This document shows positions 25,950 through 34,504 of a stretch of 64,000 nucleotides of DNA, one piece after another. Location: assembly GCA_012842685.1 (NCBI GenBank), contig DUSI01000004.1, forward strand, positions 26,443 through 90,442, read 5' to 3'. This DNA comes from Candidatus Fermentithermobacillaceae bacterium (GTDB lineage: Bacteria; Bacillota; Sulfobacillia; Fermentithermobacillales; Fermentithermobacillaceae). Within the stretch, counting starts at the first letter, position 1. Each line of letters starts with the position of its first letter. The notes below the pieces were generated by a model. That model was not told the origin of the DNA. It saw only the letters and a program-made list of their open reading frames with translations, and ran no database searches. Position numbers and translations under genes: made by a program.

Positions 25950-26703
25950 CTTGTCTCGCCTCGCTTGCTTTTCGCGCCGCCAAAACCTCAGCCTGGTGCT
26001 TCCGGTAATACAGAGGGATCGCCGCCTTGGGTTCTACCGACAGACCCTGTTTAACCATCCCCACCGCAAGCCGTCCCACGGTGCCCGGCAAGGGCAGGCG
26101 ATCTCCCTCACTGGCCAAGACGACCTGGATATCCAGGAGACCTTCTTTCCTCTGAGACTCAACATATTCGGCGAACAGGTCGGCCGCGTCACCGGCCGCT
26201 ATAACAGTGCTTGGGGCAAACGGCTTCAGCGCGAGGGCAAATTCCTCTATGGACCGTCCCTCCGGTGGAACCAGCTCCTTGCCGCCCTTCGAATAGAGGG
26301 CGGTCACCGTCTGGGCCTTTGCCCTCCCCTGGACGGCGGCTATGCTCGGAGCCCGGCTTCCTCCCGGCCCTCCTTTCCTCGCTTGCTCCACCAAGACCGC
26401 GAACGTGGGCACCGGGACCACACGCTTCCCCCAAGCATGGGCAAGGCCTTGGGCGGTGGCGCAACCGATCCTGAGCCCGGTAAACGACCCCGGTCCTATG
26501 GACACAGCGACCGCGCTGAGGCGGCGCGGGTCCACTCCCGCCTCTCTAAGGACCCGGTCGCACGTGGGGAGCAGTCTGTAGGAATGGACCTTGGGCTTAT
26601 CTACGAAGCCTTCCGCCACCACTTCTTCTCCCACCACCACCGCCGCGCCCATAAGGCTGGTGGTGGTCTCTATGGCAAGGACAGCGATCTCGTCAGCTAG
26701 CAT
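25930..26703 (-). CDS. tsaB: t6A biosynthesis protein TsaB
   Basis: About 257 aa, the dimerisation partner of TsaD in the t6A threonylcarbamoyl-transfer complex. The N-terminus AVLAIETTTSLMGAAVV and the SIGPGSFTGLRIGCATAQGLA block are diagnostic. The frame is open upstream to 26844, but the ATG at 26703 gives the family start and overlaps the tsaE stop (ATGCTAG). The C-terminal half is Ala-rich and less conserved, as usual. Operon position tsaE-tsaB-rimI-tsaD supports the assignment. Confidence 0.95.
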   Translation of the reverse strand: MLADEIAVLAIETTTSLMGAAVVVGEEVVAEGFVDKPKVHSYRLLPTCDRVLREAGVDPRRLSAVAVSIGPGSFTGLRIGCATAQGLAHAWGKRVVPVPTFAVLVEQARKGGPGGSRAPSIAAVQGRAKAQTVTALYSKGGKELVPPEGRSIEEFALALKPFAPSTVIAAGDAADLFAEYVESQRKEGLLDIQVVLASEGDRLPLPGTVGRLAVGMVKQGLSVEPKAAIPLYYRKHQAEVLAARKASEARQDEKREL

Positions 26704-27176
26704 GTCTTCTGTACCTCGAGAAGGAAAGACTTCCACGCGGGGTTCTTGGCTTCTATGGATATGCTCCTGTTTTCTTCTTCTGACGTCCTCTCTATCTTCA
26801 CTTCGAGATCGGCATCTATGAGGCCTTCCGCCCTTTCCGCCCACTCTATGACCGTGACCTGGTCGTCTCCAATATCTGAAAGGAGGCCTGCCTCCAGGGC
26901 CTCTTCTCCGCTCAGGCGGTAGAGGTCAAGATGCCTGAGCTCGAGCCTGCCCCTGTGGATCCTTTCCAGCACGAAGCTGGGGCTCTGCACCGGGCCCTCG
27001 ATCCCGAGGCCCCTGGCGATCCCCTGCACCAGGGTCGTCTTGCCGGCTCCCAGGGGTCCCTTCAGGAGGATCACTTCCCCGCCCCTTGCGAGCCGTCCAA
27101 TCGCCTTCCCGATTCTCCTGGTCTCTTCTGGGCTCCGGCTGTCTATACGGATAACGTTCCCGCGATCATCTTCCAC
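26697..27176 (-). CDS. tsaE: t6A biosynthesis ATPase TsaE
   Basis: A 159-aa P-loop ATPase that drives the TsaB-TsaD cycle. Walker A is GPLGAGKTTLVQGIARGLG. The family motifs VQSPSFVLERIHRGRLELRHLDLYRL and the acidic VIEWAERAEGLI (Walker-B-like) are present. GTG start overlapping the upstream uracil-DNA glycosylase stop by 11 bp. Length normal. It begins the t6A cluster, which is read through without a visible terminator. Confidence 0.96.
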   Translation of the reverse strand: MEDDRGNVIRIDSRSPEETRRIGKAIGRLARGGEVILLKGPLGAGKTTLVQGIARGLGIEGPVQSPSFVLERIHRGRLELRHLDLYRLSGEEALEAGLLSDIGDDQVTVIEWAERAEGLIDADLEVKIERTSEEENRSISIEAKNPAWKSFLLEVQKTC

Positions 27177-27909
27177 TTTGGATCTTGTCCCACTTCTCCC
27201 TGAGGCTCCTCATGTCCCCAATGAAGTCTTTCATCTTGTTGGCCTCGTCCCTGAGCACCGCTGCGGGGTGGTACGTCACCAGGTATTCTACCCCTTCCCT
27301 GGTGAACCACTTCCCCCGGTCCTTTGTGACCCTTATGGCCGGGTTAATCAAGGTCTGACTCGAGAGAGCGCCAAGGAGGACCACCACTCGAGGCTTTATT
27401 ATCCTCATCTGGGCTTTCAGGTGAGGGAGGCAGGCTTCAACTTCGGGCGGGAGCGGCAACCTGTTGTTGGGCGGCCTGCATTTCACTATGTTGGCTATGA
27501 AGACGTCCTCGCGAGAAAAACCTATAAACCTGAGAGCCCGATCGAGCAGCTGACCTGCCCGCCCCACGAACGGCCGGCCCGTCTCGTCTTCGGTCTGCCC
27601 GGGTCCTTCGCCTATGAACATGATGCCCGCGCGGGGGTTCCCTTCTCCGAAGACCACTCCTTTGGCCCCGCTCCTCAGGACACACGCCCTGCACGGGAGG
27701 ATCCGCCTCTTGAGCTCGTCCAGGTCGTCTATGCCTGCCCACTCGTTCTCCCGGCTCGGCTCCAGCAATGGTGGCCCCGCCGGACTGGCGGCTTTGTCTG
27801 CCGCTTGCTCTTCCACGATGGGAAAGAGGGATGCTTGTCCCTTGGGGACGCGCAGGCCATCTAGGGAGTCAAACAAAGAACGCTGCTCTATCTTGATGCT
27901 GTCACTCAA
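27166..27909 (-). CDS. Type-4 uracil-DNA glycosylase (Fe-S)
   Basis: A 247-aa family-4 UDG, a thermophile-typical enzyme that removes uracil from DNA. After a non-conserved, Pro/Ala-rich N-terminus of about 60 residues come [20 protein letters not shown] (two cluster cysteines), [22 protein letters not shown] (active-site motif GEGPGxxED), [21 protein letters not shown] (the other two [4Fe-4S] cysteines), and the C-terminal YHPAAVLRD motif with catalytic-loop His. TTG start with AGGAAGG, overlapping the DUF483-like gene. The N-terminal extension beyond the usual about 200 aa is of unknown role. Confidence 0.95.
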   Translation of the reverse strand: MSDSIKIEQRSLFDSLDGLRVPKGQASLFPIVEEQAADKAASPAGPPLLEPSRENEWAGIDDLDELKRRILPCRACVLRSGAKGVVFGEGNPRAGIMFIGEGPGQTEDETGRPFVGRAGQLLDRALRFIGFSREDVFIANIVKCRPPNNRLPLPPEVEACLPHLKAQMRIIKPRVVVLLGALSSQTLINPAIRVTKDRGKWFTREGVEYLVTYHPAAVLRDEANKMKDFIGDMRSLREKWDKIQSGR

Positions 27910-28888
27910 CCGTATCGCCTTCCTGAGCTTTCGCTGATGCCGCCATCTTCTCGAGCGCCTCGATCTTCTTCTTGATGATCTCCGGGTACTGGCGCACCAG
28001 TTCGACGTTTTCGGCGAGGTGCCGCTGGTACTCCGCAGCGACCTCGGAGTCTATAGCTGCCAGAGCTTCGTAGAGCGCCCTACCCATCTGGCCGGCCTCC
28101 TCACAGTCGGGCTGGCACGGGAAGAAATCCTTGGTGAAAAAGGCGTAAGGATCGTATTCCTCTTCCACGAGGTTCACAAGCTGGTTGGAAGCCCGCTGCT
28201 CGGGCGTCAGGATGGCCGACTCCCTGTCAAAGGCATAACGCTCGATACAGCATGCAGGGAAGCCCAGGATGCGACCGAGCTTTTTCACAAAAGCGGGGTT
28301 CTGCTCTTCAGGGAAGGCCCTCACATAGGCCGGCTCGCCCGCGACGGGAGCCCGCGTTTTCTCCCACCTTATGTCTTTCCGCATCTCCTGGAGCTCATCC
28401 AGCTCCACGGCGACGTCCGGGTCTTTGAAAAGGTATATCTCGCGGATGGTGGGTCTTGACTCCAGTTCCTTGTAAGAGAGGCCGAGCTTCCTGGCCCAAC
28501 CTATGTAGGTCTGGTACGAGTGGGAGTTCTCCACCACGTCTTTGTACATGTCCCTCAGGACATCCAGGCGGTAGCGGATCTCCTGGGCACGGCTGCGCCG
28601 CAGGTACCTTCCCATCTTGTTCTTCATGAAATCGCTCAGAGACTCTCCCGGCAGCCTCCGGCCCTCCATCTTCTGGCGGAAACGGGCGTCAATGGTTGAC
28701 CCCAAAATAGCCGCGTCGGGCAGTTCCGCCGGGGAGATGAACTGGGACGCCCTCCTTACACCCAGCGCAACAGCGAGAAAATCGTCGAACTTGGCCCGTA
28801 AGGGGATGGCTTGTTCGGCCATAAACTCCTTGAGAAGGCCTTTGTCCATGCTCTCGCCCAGCCTCCCTTCCGTGCCTTCCTCAGACAC
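27902..28888 (-). CDS. DUF483-like cysteine-motif protein of unknown function
   Basis: A 328-aa soluble protein, mostly helical and highly charged. The most distinctive part is [20 protein letters not shown] (about residue 210) followed by NQLVNLV and [11 protein letters not shown], a CC...CxxxC set like that of the DUF483 domain and plausible as a metal or Fe-S site. Earlier residues ([20 protein letters not shown]) look like a helical nucleic-acid or protein-binding segment, which is speculation. GTG start with GGAAG. First gene of the unit that continues with udg and tsaE, and separated from the GlmL-type locus upstream by a strong terminator. No function is proposed. Confidence 0.7.
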   Translation of the reverse strand: MSEEGTEGRLGESMDKGLLKEFMAEQAIPLRAKFDDFLAVALGVRRASQFISPAELPDAAILGSTIDARFRQKMEGRRLPGESLSDFMKNKMGRYLRRSRAQEIRYRLDVLRDMYKDVVENSHSYQTYIGWARKLGLSYKELESRPTIREIYLFKDPDVAVELDELQEMRKDIRWEKTRAPVAGEPAYVRAFPEEQNPAFVKKLGRILGFPACCIERYAFDRESAILTPEQRASNQLVNLVEEEYDPYAFFTKDFFPCQPDCEEAGQMGRALYEALAAIDSEVAAEYQRHLAENVELVRQYPEIIKKKIEALEKMAASAKAQEGDTVE

Positions 28889-28960
28889 TTGTTCTTCCCA
28901 TTAGTGTACCATTTTTCTCTCCGCAGGGATTTTATCCCTCTATACGAGGCGACTTAACGT

Positions 28961-28990
28961 AAAAAGGACCCGCCGCGGGGCGGGTCCTTT
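28961..28990 (-). terminator. Strong terminator after the GlmL-type operon
   Basis: Perfect 9-bp stem GGACCCGCC (28966-28974) with GGCGGGTCC (28979-28987), loop GCGG, extended by AAA/TTT. On the minus strand it ends in TCCTTTTT, an effective U-tract. It ends the transcript coming from 29011 and isolates the DUF483-like/udg/tsa genes. Confidence 0.88.
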
Positions 28991-29010
28991 CGCGTCTTAC
29001 GCGTAGGGCC

Positions 29011-30132
29011 TTAGGCCTCGATGATCTCGACGTTGGCGCGAGGCACCGTGACGATGGTGCCGTCGGTGAGCTTTGCCCTGAGGATCCTCACCTTTGCCTC
29101 GGTCTCGATGACCTGCAGCTCGGGCGGGAGATCCACGACTTCAGCCAGTTTTCCGAAGTAAGGCTCGCGGATTATGCGGATCGGCGTTCCCGGCACAAGA
29201 CCCTGCGAAAGATCCTGTTCCTGCGTAACGCCCTGCGCCTGGTAGCCGGGGACGATGATCTCCGGCCTCATGACGCCGGCGCGGATCTGGGTGGCGCCGT
29301 TAATCGACGCCGTGAACCCTTCGAGTCTCTTGAGGAGCTCGAAGGTCCTGTTCGCCATCCGCATCCTACCGAAGCCCTCGGTGATAATCACGGTAACGGG
29401 CACATCTTCGTGTCCGGTGATGGCAACGCCGATATCGAAGCCAAGGTACTCGATGAGGTCGCTGTCGATGATTCCGCCTGCGACGATACCGCGAGACCCG
29501 ATCTCGGCCGCCTTCTTGATGGCGGCAGCGGTGACGAGAGAGCCGCCCACTATGATCTTGCCGCAGTCGTCGGGCCTTATCTGAGGCGCGTCCAGAACGT
29601 CGTCGGGACCTTCGACGGCCACCCTGATGACGCCCTGGGTTTCGCCTCCGACGCCGAAGATGCCCTGGATAAAGGCTCCCTCGGTCCTTATGATGACGCC
29701 CTCCCTGGGCAGGACTTCTTCGACGACACCGTCGATGTAGGCGTCGACCTGGATGGGGATCGGGGGTTCACGCAGGGTTACCTGACCGGTAACCGTGGAG
29801 ATCATCTCCACGATGCCGTCCACCGGAGAAGTGACGGTGTGCTTGAAGAGCCCGAAGAACGACTTGTACTCTGCCAGTATGTCGCCCTTCTTAATCGAGT
29901 CTCCCTGCTTGACCTTCATGAAGTCGACGATGTCCTCGGGTTCGACCCCGAGAGCGTTCGCCACGTTAACCGTCTGCGGGTTGCCGGGGATGTTGGTGCG
30001 GGCAACGATCGTATCGGGCGATACTGCCGCCCCTTTTTCGACAAGGACTTCTCCGAGGAGGGGCAGGCGACGCGTTTTGCGGATAACCGCCCTTTCGGTG
30101 ACTTTTAACCCAGGCGTGTATGCGTGTGCCAT
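29011..30132 (-). CDS. GlmL-associated barrel-sandwich and KOW-like protein, function unknown
   Basis: A 373-aa protein not assigned to a named enzyme. The N-terminal third contains biotinyl/lipoyl-like hairpins (VKQGDSIKKGDILAEY ... TVTSPVDGIVEMISTVTGQV) but no modification-type MKM lysine. The middle has Gly-rich alternating strands (IIVGGSLVTAAAIKKAAEIG, GIVAGGIIDSDLIEYLGFDIGVAI). The last about 60 residues (GTPIRIIREPYFGKLAEVVD ... VRILRAKLTDGTIVTVPRANVEII) resemble an SH3/KOW fold. ATG start with GGAGGAGGG eight bases before. It lies 18 bp after the GlmL-type ATPase and before a terminator, so the two surely work together. Possibly a docking or adaptor subunit; that is inference. Confidence 0.7.
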   Translation of the reverse strand: MAHAYTPGLKVTERAVIRKTRRLPLLGEVLVEKGAAVSPDTIVARTNIPGNPQTVNVANALGVEPEDIVDFMKVKQGDSIKKGDILAEYKSFFGLFKHTVTSPVDGIVEMISTVTGQVTLREPPIPIQVDAYIDGVVEEVLPREGVIIRTEGAFIQGIFGVGGETQGVIRVAVEGPDDVLDAPQIRPDDCGKIIVGGSLVTAAAIKKAAEIGSRGIVAGGIIDSDLIEYLGFDIGVAITGHEDVPVTVIITEGFGRMRMANRTFELLKRLEGFTASINGATQIRAGVMRPEIIVPGYQAQGVTQEQDLSQGLVPGTPIRIIREPYFGKLAEVVDLPPELQVIETEAKVRILRAKLTDGTIVTVPRANVEIIEA

Positions 30133-30149
30133 CTTTCAAACCCTCCTCC

Positions 30150-32006
30150 TTACACTTCCGCGTATTTCTTGAGCAGCTCTTCGGGATACATGTTCATCGC
30201 GACGAACCACTCAACCAGTTTCTTGTTCCTCTGGGCCTTGTCTTCGGGGATGGTCAGAGGACGCCCGCGGCAATCGACGGTCACCCCGACTACTCCGCCG
30301 TTCACAGTCGTCTCGAGAGTATGGCCGTAACCCTTGCCGACGTCGAACTGCCTGGTCGGATGGATAATCGCCTTGGCCTTCTTTCCGTCCTCCAGCGGTA
30401 TCCGCTTCATGGAGCCGAAGGGGACTTCCTCCACTATCTTCTGGCCGTCAACCTCGAGCTCCACCTTGACGCAGGCATCGCCTTCTCTGGCGCTGCCATT
30501 GGGACCAGCAGGAGCTATAGCGGTACCCAGTTTGATGAGGCAGTCGCGGTCAAATACCTGCATGGCGGCCTTCTCGTGCACCGTGGAAAGGATCCCGAGC
30601 TGGGGCATCATGAAGATGGAGTCGACCGCCAGCATGGTGAGACCTTCGGGCTGGAAGGCGTCAAGCAGCATCATGGCCGACTGCACTCTCCTCGGTGCGT
30701 GGGAAAGTACTCCGCCCGAACCGATGAGGAGCCCGAGTTCCATCATGTCGATGTAGGTTTCGCCGGAACCGGTCTGCTCGAACGTATCTCCGATAGTCCT
30801 CTGCCTGTGGACGCCGCGGAGTCCTACGGCCAGGCTCTTGTGGTGGATGAAAGCGAGCCTCAGCGCTTCCCTAGCGATGGCCTGTTCGATGATGAGGTCA
30901 TCGAGGGTCTGGGGGATCGTGGTCGGACGGATCATCTTGTTGCGGATCCTGTTTCTGAGCTCTCCTTCGCTAATGTCGAAGGGGATCCACCTCATGATGT
31001 TGGCTACTCCGGTCTCAAGGAGAACGTTGCAGATGGAGTAGCTCATACCGAGGTTTGCGGAAACCGTCCTGTTGAAGTACTCGCCGAACACGGAGAATAC
31101 GTCAGTCGTCGCGCCTCCGATGTCTACGCCGATAACCGACAAGTCGTATTCCTTGGAAGCAGTCTGCATGCAGATACCCACAGCCCCCGGGGTCGGCATG
31201 ATGGGGACAGGGGTCCAAGTCATGAGTTTGTTGTAGCCTGGTGCCTGGGCCATAACGTGTTCCATGAACAGGTTGTGGATCTCTTCCCTCGCGGGACCCA
31301 GGACCTCTTTCTCCAAGACCGGGCGCAGGTTGTCCACGACGCGCAGGTCGGTTTTCTCTCCCAGGCTGTTTTTGATGTGGGGCCTGGCGTCCTTGTTTCC
31401 GGCGTAGATGACCGGAAGCTTGTAGCCGATACCCAGCCTGGGCTTCGGCTCTGCCGCGGAGATAAGTTCGGCGATCTCTACAACGTGGGTGATCGTACCG
31501 CCGTCAATACCTCCCGACAGAAGGATCATGTCCGGACGCAGCTGCCTGATCCTCTGGATCTTCTCGTGGGGTTTACGCCCGTCGTCAACGGCAATTACGT
31601 CCATAACGATGGCGCCTGCTCCGAGCGCGGCACGGGCGGCTGACTCGGCAGTCATGGTCTTCACGACGCCCGCGACCATCATCTGGAGGCCGCCGCCAGC
31701 CGAAGAAGTGGACATGTAGATGTCAACGCCGGACCCGTCGGGACGCCTGGGGGTTATTACGCCCTTTTCATCCAACAGGGTCTTACCTGTGAGCTCCTCG
31801 ACCTCCCGGATGGCGTTGCGAGCACCGGCGGTCACATCTTCGAAAGGAGCTTCAACAGTCGTGGGTGCCTCGCCGCGGGTTATGAGGCGGTACTCGTCAC
31901 CCACTTTTTCGATGAGAATCGCTTTGGTTGTTGTGGAACCGCAGTCTGTAGCCAGAACAGAGGTGATCTCTCTGTCCAGCTTGAAAGCAGCCTTCTCTTC
32001 CGGCAC
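30150..32006 (-). CDS. MutL/GlmL-family ASKHA ATPase
   Basis: About 618 aa, longer than the roughly 460-aa GlmL that accompanies B12-dependent glutamate mutase. Actin/Hsp70-like nucleotide motifs are clear: TDCGSTTTKAILIEK near residue 20 (phosphate 1), VIGVDIGGATTDVFSVFGEY near residue 300 (phosphate 2), and LLIGSGGVLSHAPRR near residue 440 (adenosine). An extra C-terminal part ends with FDVGKGYGHTLETTVNGGVV. GTG at 32006 has GGAGGGG nine bases upstream; a TTG at 32033 is possible. GlmL proteins are thought to protect or reactivate adenosylcobalamin mutases, but no glmS, glmE or other mutase gene is in the window. Confidence 0.8.
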   Translation of the reverse strand: MPEEKAAFKLDREITSVLATDCGSTTTKAILIEKVGDEYRLITRGEAPTTVEAPFEDVTAGARNAIREVEELTGKTLLDEKGVITPRRPDGSGVDIYMSTSSAGGGLQMMVAGVVKTMTAESAARAALGAGAIVMDVIAVDDGRKPHEKIQRIRQLRPDMILLSGGIDGGTITHVVEIAELISAAEPKPRLGIGYKLPVIYAGNKDARPHIKNSLGEKTDLRVVDNLRPVLEKEVLGPAREEIHNLFMEHVMAQAPGYNKLMTWTPVPIMPTPGAVGICMQTASKEYDLSVIGVDIGGATTDVFSVFGEYFNRTVSANLGMSYSICNVLLETGVANIMRWIPFDISEGELRNRIRNKMIRPTTIPQTLDDLIIEQAIAREALRLAFIHHKSLAVGLRGVHRQRTIGDTFEQTGSGETYIDMMELGLLIGSGGVLSHAPRRVQSAMMLLDAFQPEGLTMLAVDSIFMMPQLGILSTVHEKAAMQVFDRDCLIKLGTAIAPAGPNGSAREGDACVKVELEVDGQKIVEEVPFGSMKRIPLEDGKKAKAIIHPTRQFDVGKGYGHTLETTVNGGVVGVTVDCRGRPLTIPEDKAQRNKKLVEWFVAMNMYPEELLKKYAEV

Positions 32007-32108
32007 TGAAGCTTTCCCCTCCTCGATTGCCAACCCCTATGAGTAAAAGTCCATAAGAAGTCTAGTACGATGTCAAAACCAAAAAAACCTTCTTACTTGG
32101 GGCCAATC

Positions 32109-32528
32109 TTATTTAGACTGTCCCGGTTTGTCTTCAGCGGCCATCTTAATGGCCTCATCCAGCATGGTGCCACCGGCCTTTTCGGCCTTCTTGGCGGCTT
32201 TCTGAGCTTTTCGTTGGGCCTTGAGTTGCCTGGCTCGTTCCTCCTCCTTTGCCGCAATGCTTTCTAGTTTCTGGATAAGGAGTTCGACGTTCTTCCTGTC
32301 GTCGAAGAAGTACGCGTAATCCTCAAAAGTGTTGAAAAGCACGCTCGCGAACGGGGATACAAAGTGTAGCGCCTGGCCTCCCAGGAAACTAAGCGGCTTG
32401 TTGAGCTCTAGGAAGAATATGGCGGGCACGACCATACCAAACTGTTCGATGCGGCTCGCTATCGCCTCAATTATCTCATCGCGCCTCTTCTCATCGATGG
32501 GTTCCCTAAACCCGAACAACGGCTTCAC
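32109..32528 (-). CDS. Small helical protein upstream of the GlmL-type ATPase
   Basis: About 139 aa, not recognised. The first half has a hydrophobic but not clearly transmembrane stretch (FGMVVPAIFFLELNKPLSFLGGQALHF is its centre, about residues 30-55) followed by NTFEDYAYFFDDRKNVELL. The second half is a highly charged, probably coiled-coil segment rich in Ala, Lys, Glu and Arg. Start taken as GTG at 32528 with GGGGG upstream; a TTG at 32552 is possible. Same strand and 103 bp upstream of the ATPase, with an AT-rich stretch before it that may hold the promoter. It probably belongs to the same system as the ATPase and barrel-sandwich protein. Confidence 0.7.
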   Translation of the reverse strand: MKPLFGFREPIDEKRRDEIIEAIASRIEQFGMVVPAIFFLELNKPLSFLGGQALHFVSPFASVLFNTFEDYAYFFDDRKNVELLIQKLESIAAKEEERARQLKAQRKAQKAAKKAEKAGGTMLDEAIKMAAEDKPGQSK

Positions 32529-32643
32529 CCCTTTCCCCCGACAGTTCACCAATTATCCTGATTATTCTACAGTATTTCGTTGTTTTATCGTCTATCCAAA
32601 TGCTTCTAGAATAAAAGAAGATTGCCGCAATAGGACAACCGGA

Positions 32644-33291
32644 TCACTTCGGCCCTTTGTCCTTTAGCCTCCTCACCCGCTTGAACGCAGAGCTCACTCC
32701 CCCCTTGAACTCGGTTTCGTCTTTGGGCTTCATTGCCTCCTGGGGAGACGGAAGCTTGGAGGCTACTATGGCGAGGACTTCATCCACTGGAGTGTCATTT
32801 CCGTAGTACATAAAAAGCCCTTCCCGGAGCCGCCCTCTCAGAGTCCGTGTATCGTTTGAAAGGAGCACTCCGTCGGGGAACTTGTAATACGTGAAAAACC
32901 GGTCCCAGGTCCTCGAATCGGCAGCCAGGAAAGTCTTGTATCCAGCCTTCTGCTCAGTGAGGAAGTACTTAACCGGGAAGAGGTACGGCGCAAGCCTGTT
33001 CACCATGATGAAAGTTATGAGCACAACGAAAAGGAGCTGTGGGATAGCCCAATACGCGAGATAGATGCTCAAGAGGAGGACAGCCACTACGAGAGTCGAA
33101 ACAACGGGTCTCCTGGGGAGAAGCCACACTCGCCACGACAAGAGTTCCCTGTCTTCCTCGGGTTCGGGCTGGCTCTCCTTAGGCGGCCGAGCGCTCTCCG
33201 GTGAGTCCCCTTCGGAGGTACGTATTGGAGGCGGGGCACCCGGCCCCGACAGGTACGAAGGCCTCCTTGATCTCCGGGGCGGTTGGGACAT
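32644..33291 (-). CDS. Two-TM membrane protein with Pro-rich cytosolic N-terminus
   Basis: A 215-aa protein, unrecognised. Residues 1-48 are Pro/Ser/Arg/Glu rich and disordered-looking. A hydrophobic hairpin follows (VVSTLVVAVLLLSIYLAYWA and PQLLFVVLITFIMVNRLAPYLF), then a soluble domain with conserved-looking YKTFLAADSRTWDRFFTYYK and FPDGVLLSNDTRTLRGRLREG, ending in a Lys/Arg tail. ATG start. It is 115 bp upstream of the small helical protein on the same strand, so it may lead the GlmL-type operon, though an internal promoter region is possible between the two. Confidence 0.7.
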   Translation of the reverse strand: MSQPPRRSRRPSYLSGPGAPPPIRTSEGDSPESARPPKESQPEPEEDRELLSWRVWLLPRRPVVSTLVVAVLLLSIYLAYWAIPQLLFVVLITFIMVNRLAPYLFPVKYFLTEQKAGYKTFLAADSRTWDRFFTYYKFPDGVLLSNDTRTLRGRLREGLFMYYGNDTPVDEVLAIVASKLPSPQEAMKPKDETEFKGGVSSAFKRVRRLKDKGPK

Positions 33292-33391
33292 TGGTTATCC
33301 TCCTCCGCTTCTCACATATAAGGCCGAGACAAGATAGTTCTACGATCGCCCCCGGTATCCTTCCGCCACAGCTGATCTTTCTGCCCGATTC

Positions 33392-34504
33392 TTAGGTGAG
33401 CAAAGCTCCCCTGGATTCGAGGATCTCTCTCACTTCGTCGAGGGGCAGGCCTTCGCGGAAGTTGCCGTCTCTCCCGGTCATGGATTCGGCGGCGAAAAGG
33501 GCGTTCAAAATGGCCTCTTCCACAGCTTCCACTGTAGCCCTGAAAAGCCCGGCCATCTCTCGGGAGTCGTCGCCTATCCTCCTCTCCACTATCATTCCTT
33601 GAGAGGCGTGGCTCACTCTCCCGTCGGTGGAAAAAGCGATCACAAAATCGCCGCTGCCGTTCGAGAAAACCGAACCGACCCTCGCCAGTCCTCCCTGTGC
33701 CCGGCGGGCAATCCTACCGAGCTGCCTGTCAGAGAGGGGAGCATCGGTGGCGATCACGATGACGATGGAACCGGGAGGCTGGGGCGGTACTCTACGGGAC
33801 TCCAATACCGCCCCCACCGGGACCCCCGCGATGGTGAGGTCCCTTGTGGAGCCGAAGTTGGCGAGGACCAAGACTCCCAGGAACCTGTCTTCAATCTCGC
33901 CGGCAAGGCGCCTGGACGACGTGCCTATCCCGCCTTTGAACCCGAAACAAGACATGCCCGTCCCTGCTCCCACGTTGCCCTCGGGGCAGGCTTCGGTGGA
34001 AGCATTCCTCAAGGCGCTCAAAACGTGCTCTTTCTTTACGTGCCTTCCCCTTATGTCGTTGAGGTACCCGTCGTTGCATTCGGCAACCAGGGGATTCACG
34101 GTCCCCGTGGTGACGCCGATGTCTTCGTTTGTCTCGAGCATGTACTCGCACAGGGCGTCCCACGCCGTGCCGACCGACAACGTGTTGGTGAGGACGATGG
34201 GGGTCTCGATAACCCCCAGCTCCTGCACCTGGGCGATGCCGGTGGCCTTCCCGAAACCGTTTATCACGTGGATGGCGCCCCGTACTTTCTCCTTGAAAAC
34301 ATTCCCTCCATGGGGCAAGATGGCCGTGACGCCCGTCCTGACGGGGCCTTTACCTACGACGAGTTTTCCCTCGCCCTCGATCAGGGTCGTATGGCCCACG
34401 GCCACACCGGGCACGTCCACGATGCTGTTCTTGGGTCCCGGAGACATAAACCCTATCTCCAGGCCAAATTCCCTCGCGCGGGGCCTTCCGGAAGGACTGG
34501 GCAT
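33392..34504 (-). CDS. P1 family peptidase (DmpA/BapA-type aminopeptidase)
   Basis: A 370-aa member of the S58/P1 Ntn-like family (L-aminopeptidase D-esterase, beta-aminopeptidase), normally made as a precursor that cleaves itself before a nucleophilic Ser. The self-cleavage region is GGIGTSSRRLAG, so the Ser following GGIGT is the likely nucleophile. N-terminal SIVDVPGVAVGHTT and the GAIHVINGFGKATG strand also match. ATG start with AAGGAGAGG. Coupled to the C26 gene upstream. Substrate (D-amino acids, beta-peptides or others) is unknown. Confidence 0.92.
   Translation of the reverse strand: MPSPSGRPRAREFGLEIGFMSPGPKNSIVDVPGVAVGHTTLIEGEGKLVVGKGPVRTGVTAILPHGGNVFKEKVRGAIHVINGFGKATGIAQVQELGVIETPIVLTNTLSVGTAWDALCEYMLETNEDIGVTTGTVNPLVAECNDGYLNDIRGRHVKKEHVLSALRNASTEACPEGNVGAGTGMSCFGFKGGIGTSSRRLAGEIEDRFLGVLVLANFGSTRDLTIAGVPVGAVLESRRVPPQPPGSIVIVIATDAPLSDRQLGRIARRAQGGLARVGSVFSNGSGDFVIAFSTDGRVSHASQGMIVERRIGDDSREMAGLFRATVEAVEEAILNALFAAESMTGRDGNFREGLPLDEVREILESRGALLT

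Noticed and set aside
30120..31643. Long plus-strand open frame opposite the GlmL-type ATPase
   Set aside because: Mirrors the codon pattern of the ATPase gene, whose nucleotide motifs are unmistakable.
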